Shown piece after piece: positions 1 through 7,971 of a stretch of 64,000 nucleotides of DNA. This stretch comes from Olsenella sp. KGMB02461 (GTDB lineage Bacteria > Actinomycetota > Coriobacteriia > Coriobacteriales > Atopobiaceae). The stretch spans positions 248,001-312,000 of the forward strand of contig NZ_JABAHI010000008.1 in assembly GCF_012584445.1 (NCBI RefSeq), in the 5' to 3' direction. Under the pieces are notes generated by a model. It saw only the letters and a program-made list of their open reading frames with translations. It searched no databases and was not told the DNA's origin. Within the stretch, counting starts at the first letter, position 1. Each line of letters begins with the position of its first letter. The translations under genes and the position numbers were made by a program.

Positions 1-3
1 AAA

Positions 4-14
4 TGCCGAGAAAC
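4..14 (+). repeat. Dispersed 11-mer TGCCGAGAAAC / GTTTCTCGGCA (first of 11 exact copies)
   Basis: An 11-base word occurs 11 times exactly in this window. As TGCCGAGAAAC on the plus strand it is at 4-14, 18459-18469 and 33931-33941. As GTTTCTCGGCA it is at 3312-3322, 6967-6977, 16124-16134, 18839-18849, 29182-29192, 33765-33775, 43015-43025 and 60538-60548. One-mismatch copies lie at 11081, 11203, 14585, 34899, 41596, 42257, 59017 and 62488. The extended consensus is about GSGTTTCTCGGCAG. Four exact copies are intergenic; several coding copies encode Ala-Ala-Glu-Lys-Pro in hydrophilic linkers. This first copy is half of a perfect hairpin (GCCGAG-AAA-CTCGGC, 5-19). The function is unknown. Confidence 0.85.
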
Positions 15-50
15 TCGGCCGCCCAAGGTCTGAGCCTGTGGCTCAATGGA

Positions 51-1148
51 TCACTGGGGTGAGGTGGTGGCGCAGGGTGGGCGTCGGAGCTCTTGGCGTA
101 CAAGTCGGTACACCACGGCGGTAAGCGGTACAGCAAAGATCATGCCTAGCACGCCGCCAACTCCGCCACCCAAGATCACTGCGGCTAAAACCCAGATGCC
201 GGGAAGATCGATGGAAGTGCCCACCACACGGGGGTAGATGAGGTTGCCTTCCACCTGCTGCAAAACCACTAGGTACGCCAAGAAGAAAAGAGCCTGGAGA
301 GGGCTTTGGGTGAGGATGAGCAAGAATCCCACCAAACCGCCGATGAAGGCGCCAAAGACGGGGATGAGCGCAGTAAAGCCCACTACTACACCGGTCATTC
401 CCGCATAGGGAAGGCCAAGGATGGCCATGCCAAGAGCGCAGAGGACTCCTAAGATGACGGCCTCGGTGCACTGGCCTACCACAAAGCCGCGAAAGCAGGA
501 ATTGGCCACAGAGCAGATCTCAAGGAAGCGCACATCTGCTTTAGCGGGGAGCCAGTGGGCCAGGAGCCGCTTGGATTGCTCCAGGAGTTGCTCTTTGGAA
601 AGCAGCAGATAGATGGCGAAGAAGAGTCCAATGATCCAATTGAGCGTGGTGTTCACTACCGTGCTTAGGAAAGTTGCGGTAAAGCCAAGGAGGGCATCGG
701 CGCTCTGGGGCGTGAAGGAGTTAAAAAGACGATCCATCTGATTGGAGAGGTCGTTCATAGAGCCAAGATTGATGAAGCCTGTGCTGTTAATTTGGGCGAT
801 CAGCGACTCCAAGGTGGAAGGCAGTTGGGTCACAAGCATCTGGATGCACCTGATGAGCTCGGGAAACACCAGCTGACCAAGGAATACAAAGAGGGCAATG
901 ACAGTGAGGATAGAGGCTGCAAGGCAGAGGCCTCGTTTGCCGCGGCGATGCCCTTTGGGCCAAAGCCCTTCATAGAAAGCCATGAGGATATTGAGTACGT
1001 AGGCAATGGCGCATCCCAAGAAGAGCGGGATGGCCGCAGCGAGCACCATGCCCAGCCAGCCCACCAAAAGGTCCAAATAGTGAATAGCAAGGTAGAGCAA
1101 GAAGCAGGCGATGCCCACCCTGCGTAAGGTCTTCCAGCTCAGATCCAC
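51..1148 (-). CDS. AI-2E family transporter (PerM/YdgG-like membrane protein)
   Basis: A 365-aa polytopic membrane protein of the AI-2E family (PF01594). It shows the family plan: an N-terminal pair of helices (about 10-60), another helix near 80-100, a soluble stretch to about 155, then a helix bundle with the Gly/Pro-rich ILGLPYAG and PVFGAFIGG segments (about 240-275) and a conserved IYPRVVG stretch near 310. Known members move different small solutes or ions; only some handle autoinducer-2, so the substrate is open despite luxS 15 kb away. The start is GTG, chosen for the AGAGGA ribosome site six bases upstream. It is transcribed alone. Confidence 0.85.
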   Translation of the reverse strand: MDLSWKTLRRVGIACFLLYLAIHYLDLLVGWLGMVLAAAIPLFLGCAIAYVLNILMAFYEGLWPKGHRRGKRGLCLAASILTVIALFVFLGQLVFPELIRCIQMLVTQLPSTLESLIAQINSTGFINLGSMNDLSNQMDRLFNSFTPQSADALLGFTATFLSTVVNTTLNWIIGLFFAIYLLLSKEQLLEQSKRLLAHWLPAKADVRFLEICSVANSCFRGFVVGQCTEAVILGVLCALGMAILGLPYAGMTGVVVGFTALIPVFGAFIGGLVGFLLILTQSPLQALFFLAYLVVLQQVEGNLIYPRVVGTSIDLPGIWVLAAVILGGGVGGVLGMIFAVPLTAVVYRLVRQELRRPPCATTSPQ

Positions 1149-1262
1149 AGAAGTCCTCTTTCAATGAGCGCTGCCCGCAAGGCGGCAGCTAAAGGTCGAA
1201 ATGCACGTGGCGCAAAGAGCGCGCAAGCATAAAGACTACCCGACCCCTTTGCTCTTCATGAG

Positions 1263-1289
1263 AAATCCCCCAGCTGGGCCAGGGGATTT
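1263..1289 (-). terminator. Possible terminator after the gldA-like gene
   Basis: An 8-bp inverted repeat, AAATCCCC/GGGGATTT, with an 11-base spacer lies 60 bases past the stop of the dehydrogenase gene. On the minus strand the right arm ends in ATTTCTC, so the U-run is weak. It also separates this unit from the AI-2E family gene. Confidence 0.4.
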
Positions 1290-1350
1290 AGGGTAGGGGA
1301 GAGTCGATGTGAAAGCGCAAAGCCTACTTTAGGAGGCAACCTTTAGGCGA

Positions 1351-2442
1351 TTAGTCCTCTAGGAAAGCGTGGCCTAGGGCGTCGGCTTGGAACATGGCAG
1401 CGGTGAGCTGCTCGGGGGTCACGTCGCCTGCAAAATTGTGGATGGACTCGCCAGGGACGCAGGCCTTCTGGGCAGCGACGGCTACATGGCTAGGATCGGC
1501 GATGTTGATGGCCTCAAGGGTCAGAGGCAGATCCACAGAGTCCATGAACTCCATGACCTCGGCAAGCTCCTCGTCGGGAGCATCCTCTAGCACCAGCTGC
1601 ACCAGGGTGCCAAAGGCCACGATGTTGCCGTGGGGGATAGACTCGCACTCCTCCAGAGCAGTGGTGCCGTTGTAGACGGAGTGCGCGACGCAGAGGCCGG
1701 CATTGTCGGCGCCTACGCCAGAGAGGTAGATGTTTGCCTCGATGCAGGACTCCAGGGCCGGAACCATCACACCCTTCTCGGCAGCCACCTTGGCGCGGAA
1801 CCCGTCCTTGAACAGGGTGTCGCGGCAGAGGGTGCAAAGGGCCATGGCAGAGAGGGTGACCTCGGTGTTTTCCAGAGAAAGGCTCTTGGTGCGCTGGCAG
1901 GCGCGGGCCTCGTAGTAGGTGCCCAGGGCATCGCCCATACCGGCCACCAGGAACTTCACGGGGGCGCCCATGATGATGGTGCTGTCAACAATCACCACGT
2001 CGGGGTTTTTGGGATAGAAGAGGTACTCGGCAAAGGAGCCGTCGTCATGGTAGATAACGGAGAGGCCGGTGCAAGGGGCATCGGTGGCTGCCACAGTGGG
2101 GATGATCACTACGGGTTTGCCCTGATAGAACGCAGTGGCCTTAGCGGTGTCGATGGCAGAGCCGCCGCCTATGCCGCACACGACATCGATGTCATCATCT
2201 ACTGCGATCCGGCCCATCTTGGCGATCTCGCCCTCAGAGGAGATGCCGCCAAACTGCTCGAAGCGCAGATAGCTATCGGTGCCCTCGCAGCTCTTGGTGA
2301 TCTTGGGCTCTGCCGCCGCAAGGCCGCTGTGGCTGCAGATGAACAGGAAGCGCTTGCCATACCCCTTGCAAATGTCATAGAAGTCGTTCAGGCAGTCCGG
2401 GGACTGGGCGTACATCGAAGGGGCGCGCATTGCTTTGTACAT
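1351..2442 (-). CDS. gldA: Glycerol dehydrogenase family protein (GldA-like, metal-dependent)
   Basis: A 363-aa NAD-dependent, Zn-dependent polyol dehydrogenase of the iron-containing alcohol dehydrogenase superfamily. The dinucleotide site GGGSAIDTAKA starts at residue 92, and the three metal ligands of GldA are in place: Asp171 (GMGDALGT), His254 (CVAHSVYNG) and His271 (IPHGNIVAFG). The family oxidises glycerol to dihydroxyacetone, and some members also reduce acetoin or diacetyl. Because it follows alpha-acetolactate decarboxylase on the same strand, an acetoin to 2,3-butanediol reductase role is plausible (inference). The start at 2442 is chosen for the GGAAAGGATC ribosome site; 20 upstream codons remain open but overlap a hairpin. 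Confidence 0.88.
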   Translation of the reverse strand: MYKAMRAPSMYAQSPDCLNDFYDICKGYGKRFLFICSHSGLAAAEPKITKSCEGTDSYLRFEQFGGISSEGEIAKMGRIAVDDDIDVVCGIGGGSAIDTAKATAFYQGKPVVIIPTVAATDAPCTGLSVIYHDDGSFAEYLFYPKNPDVVIVDSTIIMGAPVKFLVAGMGDALGTYYEARACQRTKSLSLENTEVTLSAMALCTLCRDTLFKDGFRAKVAAEKGVMVPALESCIEANIYLSGVGADNAGLCVAHSVYNGTTALEECESIPHGNIVAFGTLVQLVLEDAPDEELAEVMEFMDSVDLPLTLEAINIADPSHVAVAAQKACVPGESIHNFAGDVTPEQLTAAMFQADALGHAFLED

Positions 2443-2461
2443 GGGAGATCCTTTCCACAAC

Positions 2462-2499
2462 AGACATCCGACAGCCTGCTTCTGAGCTGTCGGATGTCT
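2462..2499 (-). other. Perfect 14-bp intercistronic hairpin between alsD and gldA
   Basis: AGACATCCGACAGC (2462-2475) and its exact complement (2486-2499) form a 14-bp stem with a 10-base loop. It sits between the alsD stop and the gldA ribosome site. The minus strand has no U-run after it; T residues follow only on the plus strand. An mRNA-stability or attenuation element is more likely than a simple terminator. Confidence 0.7.
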
Positions 2500-2532
2500 C
2501 ATTTTTATGCCCTTTACCTGGGCAACGATCGG

Positions 2533-3258
2533 TTATTTACCACCCTCTACCTTGGCAGTGGCCTCGGCCAGGTCCTCGGTGAGGTCGAGGTCTGCGAACT
2601 CGGGATTATCGGGCATGACAAGCGCGAGCTCTCGGTAGCTCTCGAGGGTGCCGGAGACGTCGCCAATGGACATCTCGAGGATGTGGCCGCCGCGCTTCTT
2701 GTCCTCTGAGAGGAAGTGCAGGTGCCAGCCAGGCATGTTGATGCCATCTACAAAGCTGGGGCACCAGACGCCAATGACCCAACCCTCCTCGTCGCGGCTT
2801 ACAAACTCGCGTTGGTCGGTGGCAGCCTCAGAGAGCGTGGTGTAGGGCTTCTGCTGCTTGAAGCAGCTGCGCCACTTCATGGTGGGGAAGGTGCCCTTCA
2901 TGGCTACCAGCCACCAGTAGTTGTCGTTGCCCTCGGTGCCGGCGCGCACCTCATCCAGGGCAGCCTTGACGGCAGCCATATCGGAGGCGTCGGCTATGCC
3001 AAACTCTGTGGCCTTCTCGTCGAAGTTGGCCACGGTGGAGAAGGCTACCTTCTCGTCGTTGCCATAGGGCACGACCTCGCCGTCTGCATGGCCGTCATAG
3101 GCGACGCCGTCGCAGATGACGGCCTCGCCGTCGAGGCCCTCATAGGTGCCGATGCCCCAAGAGCCATGGGTGAGAAGCTCGCCAACGGTCACGACGCCGT
3201 CGAAGTTGCCCAGCATAAGGGCGTTAAGGGTGCTTACTTGGTAAAAGACAGAGGACAT
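2533..3258 (-). CDS. alsD: Alpha-acetolactate decarboxylase
   Basis: A 241-aa cytoplasmic enzyme that decarboxylates 2-acetolactate to acetoin, diverting pyruvate carbon away from acids and branched-chain amino acid synthesis. The signature HLHFLSxDxxxGGH supplies metal ligands His179, His181 and His192 with the family's exact 2- and 11-residue spacing. Length matches the family. The start has an AAAGGAG ribosome site. It lies between a KDG-permease homologue (upstream) and a GldA-like dehydrogenase (downstream). No acetolactate synthase gene is in the window. Confidence 0.93.
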   Translation of the reverse strand: MSSVFYQVSTLNALMLGNFDGVVTVGELLTHGSWGIGTYEGLDGEAVICDGVAYDGHADGEVVPYGNDEKVAFSTVANFDEKATEFGIADASDMAAVKAALDEVRAGTEGNDNYWWLVAMKGTFPTMKWRSCFKQQKPYTTLSEAATDQREFVSRDEEGWVIGVWCPSFVDGINMPGWHLHFLSEDKKRGGHILEMSIGDVSGTLESYRELALVMPDNPEFADLDLTEDLAEATAKVEGGK

Positions 3259-3327
3259 GATGACTCCTTTGGTATCAAGTACACAGGCAGTTAACTTGCG
3301 CGGTGGCGCGTGTTTCTCGGCAGGGGA

Positions 3328-4353
3328 TTAGACGGCTCCCTCGGAGAGCTCGTCCACTGAGAGCGGGGTGACCTTGTCGCCCTGAGAGGCGGCCTCGGCA
3401 GCGATCTCGGCATTGGTCTTCACGTGGTTCTTTTGGATGAAAAACTTGGTGATGTAGGGGGTGGCGAAGGTGGTGATGAACATGATCATGGCGAGCTGGG
3501 AGACGGCGTCGGCGACGAAGGGCTCATAGATGCCTGCAGCTGAGGCTGCCATCATGGGGATGGAGAGAGCGACGCCGGCGACCGAGCAGCTGGCTACTGA
3601 GGCATACCCGCCGCCATGAAGCACTTTGCGGTCAAAGAAGTAGAGGGGAACGATGGAGATGACATAGAAGAGCACGGTGAGCAGGATGCCCTGGGGAATC
3701 TGCTTGGCGGCCTCGGCCAGGTTGATGACAGCGCCAAACTGGAAGCCGATGAAGGGGAGCACGCAGTTGTTGCCGCTCTTGAACAGGTCGCGGATGGCGG
3801 GGTCCATGTTGCCCAGGACGATGCCAAAGATGAAGGGGACCAAGAGGCTCACGATGGACATCCAGTTGATGTCGCCGCCGTTAGCGCTGTTGAGCAGTAC
3901 CATGGGAAGCACGGGCATGGAGAACATCATGAGGATGCCAAAGAGGGCATAGTCAACGGAGTTGCCGTAGGGCTCGATGATGCCCATGTAGAGGGCGCCG
4001 TTGCAGCTGGTGATAGCGATGGCGAAAGCCAGGAAGCTCACGCCCAGCAGGCCGGCCTGGCCAAAGAGAGACAAGAACAAGAGGGCTGCGCCGTAGGCGA
4101 CGCCGTACTTAACCAGCAGGAAGGGAAGGCCTTTCTTGGCCACCAGGCCCAGCTGCGAGAGGGAAAGCTGGGTGCCGGTGAAGAAGAGGAGCAATCCGAT
4201 GCAGAGTTGCATGCCTGCGGCGGTGAACATGGATTGGGTGGGATCGCCAATCTCCAAAATCTGAGGACAGAAGGTATGGATAAGTGCGCCGATGATGGTA
4301 GGAACCAACAGAATGCCGGCAGGTACTTTTTGGATGGTGCGCAACAACTTCAT
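3328..4353 (-). CDS. kdgT: 2-keto-3-deoxygluconate permease family transporter (KdgT-like)
   Basis: A 341-aa inner-membrane carrier of the KdgT family (PF03812), which imports 2-keto-3-deoxygluconate by proton symport. About ten hydrophobic helices cover residues 10-310, followed by a short charged C-terminal tail. The N-terminal KVPAGILLVP and the internal SCNGALYMG stretch fit the family. It heads the minus-strand set kdgT-alsD-gldA and is divergent from the PucR-type regulator gene. No KDG kinase or aldolase lies here, so the real substrate is uncertain. The start is supported by AAAGGAC. Confidence 0.8.
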   Translation of the reverse strand: MKLLRTIQKVPAGILLVPTIIGALIHTFCPQILEIGDPTQSMFTAAGMQLCIGLLLFFTGTQLSLSQLGLVAKKGLPFLLVKYGVAYGAALLFLSLFGQAGLLGVSFLAFAIAITSCNGALYMGIIEPYGNSVDYALFGILMMFSMPVLPMVLLNSANGGDINWMSIVSLLVPFIFGIVLGNMDPAIRDLFKSGNNCVLPFIGFQFGAVINLAEAAKQIPQGILLTVLFYVISIVPLYFFDRKVLHGGGYASVASCSVAGVALSIPMMAASAAGIYEPFVADAVSQLAMIMFITTFATPYITKFFIQKNHVKTNAEIAAEAASQGDKVTPLSVDELSEGAV

Positions 4354-4603
4354 GGGGGAGTCCTTTCTCCGCCGCTACAAAGCAAACCCGACTTGCGAGG
4401 GGGGGACCGGCCCCGTCAAACACACCGGTGATTCCAACAGGCGTTGGTTTTGGTCAGTGGCTATTCTGCCCTGGTATGCAACCTAATGCTCTGTTAAATG
4501 TGACAAAATGTAACTGTCCCTTGTGCATAATTGACAAATAATGGGGACCTAGGAGAAGCAATATGTTCAACAAACCTGCAGCTTTACTGGGTGAGGAGAT
4601 TCG
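4354..4603. promoter_or_regulatory. Divergent control region kdgT / pucR-type regulator
   Basis: A 250-bp gap between divergent genes. It turns clearly AT-rich from about 4490 to 4555. TTGACA at 4531-4536 and a GACA...TGTC inverted arrangement at about 4502-4518 are candidate promoter and operator elements, but no -35/-10 pair is convincing. By analogy with PucR/CdaR regulators the adjacent activator probably binds here (inference). Confidence 0.45.
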
Positions 4604-6274
4604 ATGCTGGATTTTGGCAATGTGGTAGCGCATCTAGTAAGCGCCGGCGCCCGCGTGCCCTTTGCCTACGATCCTGACACCCACGTTACTTCTGTAGGCT
4701 ACCTGGATTCCTCTGGCACGTCTTCTGAATCCGGACGCGTCCAGGTAGGATATGCTTCTACATTTTTTAGATTGGGGGCCAATGCGCATCCGGGCCTCTA
4801 TGTGCTTGCCACAGATATAGCTGCCGAGGAGATCCACCCCCCGCGTCCTGGCTGCCATCTGATCCTGGTAGAAAACACTGACGATCTCGCTCATTTGGTA
4901 GAAGACTTGCAGCTGTTGGTGCGCCAAAGCGGTTCTGCAGGCTCGCTGGATCGCCTCATGCGCATTTTGTTGGATCGCGACGATCTCTCTGCTCTGGCAG
5001 AGTGTGCCTCGGAAGTGCTTAGAAACCCAGTGATCGTGTGCGATGCATCCTATAACATCGTGGCCCACTCTGAGTATCACGGCACGGCAGACGCAGTGTG
5101 GCGCACAGGCCTTACTCGTGGCTACCTCACCTTCGAGTTCATCGCCAAGCTCAGAGGGCAAGACACCGACTACTTTGAGACTGACGCGTCCCGCGCCTCT
5201 ACGATCGTGGAGCACATTTCTCCTCATCGCCGCCTCATGCATAAGCTCATCTATGGAGGCGCCTTTGTAGGCTACCTTTTGGTGTTAGAGCTAGAAAGCA
5301 CGCTGGAAGAGACGTCTGCTGCCCTCTATCGCCAGGTGGCAGAGATCTTGGCAAAGCAGATGGCCTCAGAGAAAGCCATCGCCGGTCAGTTTCATACCCA
5401 TCGCAGCCGTGAGGTCAACCTGTTATTGGATCTCATGAGCAACCGCGTGGTGAGCCGTCGCATGTTTGACGAGCTTGTGGGTCAAACCAGTTTCACAGCA
5501 GATCAATCCTATGTGGTGCTTGCCTTAGACCTGCGCCTAGAGCTCATGGACAACGTGGTGCAAGACTCTCTACGTCAGCGTATCAACGAGATGGTGCCCG
5601 ACTGCTATGCGGTGTTCAGAGATTCCTGGGTGTTGGTATTGGTGTGCATGCCTAAAGATGCGGTGTTATCCCGGGCAAGCATCGCGCCAGGAGTCGCACA
5701 AGTGCGCATAGGCGCAACTATTAGCAAATATATGCATCCTGTACGTGCATTTTTGGAAGAAAGCGATCTTCGAGGGGGCTTATCAGAACCTTTTTCAGAT
5801 CTCTACGATTTGCCATGGCATGTCGAGCAAGCAGAGCAATCAGTGCGCGTTGCAGAAAGCTTGTCACGAGTAAAAAGTGAAAGATTTGAATTTTCAGGCA
5901 ATGGGGGAGAGCTGCCAAAAACGCGCTTTGGGGGAGCCGCCATCTTGAATCCTGTGCCCTATGATCGCGTGCGCTTCGACCATCTGTTGGCCTACGTGCC
6001 CGAGCATCGCCGGCTTTGGTTTGTGTCTCCAGAGGTACGCCAACTCATAGACGAGGAAGGTATCGACAGCGAGCTCTTCGAAACGCTGGATGCCTATCTG
6101 TCCCACGGCTCATCGTTGGCGCGCACCGCTGAGGCGTGCTTCGTACATCGCAACACCGTGAAGTATCGCCTCGAGACCCTGAGACAAAAGTATGGCATTG
6201 ATGTAGACGATGACTCTGGCTTCTATGACCTTGCGATGTCAGTGGCTATCGCACGGCACAGTTCTGGCTACTAG
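4604..6274 (+). CDS. PucR/CdaR-family transcriptional regulator
   Basis: A 556-aa regulator. The last 60 residues form the helix-turn-helix typical of PucR/CdaR activators (HTH_30), with the motif SLARTAEACFVHRNTVKYRL. The centre (about 120-330) resembles a GAF-like or sensor region followed by the GGDEF-related fold found in this family; the N-terminal 110 residues are unassigned. Family members sense purine intermediates, sugar acids or amino acids. Divergent placement from kdgT-alsD-gldA suggests it controls them (inference). The start has GAGGAG eight bases upstream. Confidence 0.82.
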   Translation: MLDFGNVVAHLVSAGARVPFAYDPDTHVTSVGYLDSSGTSSESGRVQVGYASTFFRLGANAHPGLYVLATDIAAEEIHPPRPGCHLILVENTDDLAHLVEDLQLLVRQSGSAGSLDRLMRILLDRDDLSALAECASEVLRNPVIVCDASYNIVAHSEYHGTADAVWRTGLTRGYLTFEFIAKLRGQDTDYFETDASRASTIVEHISPHRRLMHKLIYGGAFVGYLLVLELESTLEETSAALYRQVAEILAKQMASEKAIAGQFHTHRSREVNLLLDLMSNRVVSRRMFDELVGQTSFTADQSYVVLALDLRLELMDNVVQDSLRQRINEMVPDCYAVFRDSWVLVLVCMPKDAVLSRASIAPGVAQVRIGATISKYMHPVRAFLEESDLRGGLSEPFSDLYDLPWHVEQAEQSVRVAESLSRVKSERFEFSGNGGELPKTRFGGAAILNPVPYDRVRFDHLLAYVPEHRRLWFVSPEVRQLIDEEGIDSELFETLDAYLSHGSSLARTAEACFVHRNTVKYRLETLRQKYGIDVDDDSGFYDLAMSVAIARHSSGY

Positions 6275-6509
6275 GAAAACCAAGTTCTCGAGCCAGGGAA
6301 GGGGTGTGACATCCAAGAATGCCCGTACAGGCATAGGCTCATAACCTCAACTTAACATAACATATATTATCCGAGAAATGCTGCAACCGGCGCAGGGGAG
6401 TCTCATCTAGAAGTTTTGGCTACGTAGGTCGAAATCTCTACTGACGCTCTGTCATACTGAGCATTCAAGGATCAATAGCCATCGATCACTGTAACTCAGA
6501 AGGGCTCTC

Positions 6510-7952
6510 ATGAAACTCTTGCACTGCGATGTCTGTGTAGTGGGATCTGGCATTGCTGGAATCTCTGCCGCTTTGGCCGCCCGCGAAGCAGGAGTCCATG
6601 TGGTCCTGGTGAGCTTGGGCACGTTGGGCTCAGGTGCGAGTTTTTCTGGCACTACCTGGGGTCTTGGCATGGTGGGTCCCCTTAGCGACAGCACTGAAGA
6701 TAAAGAGGCCTTTGTCCAGGGCATCCTGGCCCCCGCAGGCGACGTGGCCACCTCAGAGATGGCAGAGGTGCTCGCAAATAGGTTTTATGAGTCTCTAGCC
6801 ATCTTCGAGTGTTGGGGTGCAGTACTAGAACCTGCCGAGAAGGGCCAGGAAACCCACCGGAGCTATGTGCCGTGCTTTGACACAGAGACGCGCGGATGGT
6901 TTGGCTTTCACGCCGGACCCTCTCGTGACCCGCTGGTGCGCAAATTGCTCGATTCTGGAGTGGAGTGTTTCTCGGCAGCCCAAGCGCTTTCTTTGTTAAA
7001 GGACCCAGGCTCCAGAGCCCTTAGCGGGCTTGTAGCTTCCTGTGAGGGAGAGCCCGTGGCTGTGGTATGTCCCTGCGTGGTCTTGGCCACCGGAGGCATG
7101 GCGGCGCTCAGAAAGCCCACGCTCTCTTCGGGACAGTGCCGAGGCGTGGGGGCCTCCATGGCGGCCGATGCGGGAGCTCAGGTGGCCAACCTGGAGTTCG
7201 AGCAGCTTATGGTGGGCATCAAGACTTCAGGGGCGCCTGCGGTGTTCAATGAGAAGCTCTGGCGCTACACTCGGCTGGAGAAAGACGGCCAAGACGTGTT
7301 CCAGCTTGCGGGCATCGGCGCGCGGGAGGCAAAGGCGGCGCTGGAAGCCCATTCTTGGCATGGCCCTTATACCTCCCAGCGGCCTTCTCGCAAGGTGGAA
7401 GAAGCCATTTGGGCTGTGGGTGGGTCCTGTGACGCAATCATCGAGCGTCCTGAGGGCGAGCTGCCTCACTTCATCGCTACATACATGGACTGGCTCCAGG
7501 AAGCCCATGGGTTGGGATTTGGAGACAAACTGCCTATTGCCGTTTATCATCAAGCTTCCAACGGCGGCATCGTCATAGACCCAAAGACCTGTCAAACCCA
7601 GGTAGAGGGCCTATTTGCTGCAGGAGAGTGCGCTCCCCTCTTCGCCATCGACCGGCTGGGCGGCATCGCCAGTTCCCAAGCCATGGTCTTTGGGCAATTG
7701 GCGGGAATCGAAGGAGCTGCCTATGCCAAGAGACGCCCGTTGGCGCCAGGGGCGCCAACGGGTCAACTGCAGTTGGTTTCTTGCCCGGACGAACAGGCGT
7801 CCACTCTTAAGAATTTGGATGCCTCCGAGCTCAAATGCAAGCCCGAGCAATGGAGAGCCTACCATCAGGCGCATGGAGAAGCACTTCTTGAGGCGTGCAT
7901 CCAGCGGAGGGTTGCTTCTGGCAAGGAGCCAGGGCCGATACTATGTCCCTAG
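6510..7952 (+). CDS. FAD-dependent oxidoreductase, fumarate reductase/aspartate oxidase flavoprotein-like
   Basis: A 480-aa flavoprotein of the FAD_binding_2 family. The N-terminal Rossmann motif VVGSGIAGISAALAAREAG begins at residue 9, LATGGMA (about 194) is the second FAD contact, and the C-terminal half has GLFAAGEC and a LGGIASSQAMVFGQLAG stretch typical of FrdA/SdhA/NadB. It is shorter than NadB and has no iron-sulfur partner, NadA or NadC beside it, so the electron acceptor and substrate are unknown. Transcribed alone; an AGAAGGG ribosome site precedes the ATG. An exact copy of the dispersed 11-mer lies inside at 6967. Confidence 0.78.
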   Translation: MKLLHCDVCVVGSGIAGISAALAAREAGVHVVLVSLGTLGSGASFSGTTWGLGMVGPLSDSTEDKEAFVQGILAPAGDVATSEMAEVLANRFYESLAIFECWGAVLEPAEKGQETHRSYVPCFDTETRGWFGFHAGPSRDPLVRKLLDSGVECFSAAQALSLLKDPGSRALSGLVASCEGEPVAVVCPCVVLATGGMAALRKPTLSSGQCRGVGASMAADAGAQVANLEFEQLMVGIKTSGAPAVFNEKLWRYTRLEKDGQDVFQLAGIGAREAKAALEAHSWHGPYTSQRPSRKVEEAIWAVGGSCDAIIERPEGELPHFIATYMDWLQEAHGLGFGDKLPIAVYHQASNGGIVIDPKTCQTQVEGLFAAGECAPLFAIDRLGGIASSQAMVFGQLAGIEGAAYAKRRPLAPGAPTGQLQLVSCPDEQASTLKNLDASELKCKPEQWRAYHQAHGEALLEACIQRRVASGKEPGPILCP

Positions 7953-7971
7953 CAGCCAGGCTCTGTCTACG

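Noticed and set aside
51-1148. Calling the first gene the AI-2 exporter because luxS is nearby
   Set aside because: The family name is historical and members carry diverse substrates; the genes are 15 kb apart and not co-transcribed.
1630-2709. Large open frame opposite gldA/alsD on the plus strand
   Set aside because: It is a mirror of high-GC coding sequence with no motifs or ribosome site; both genes beneath have strong family motifs.
3616-4431. Large open frame opposite the KDG-permease gene
   Set aside because: Acidic, repetitive composition typical of the antisense of a membrane protein gene; no start signal.
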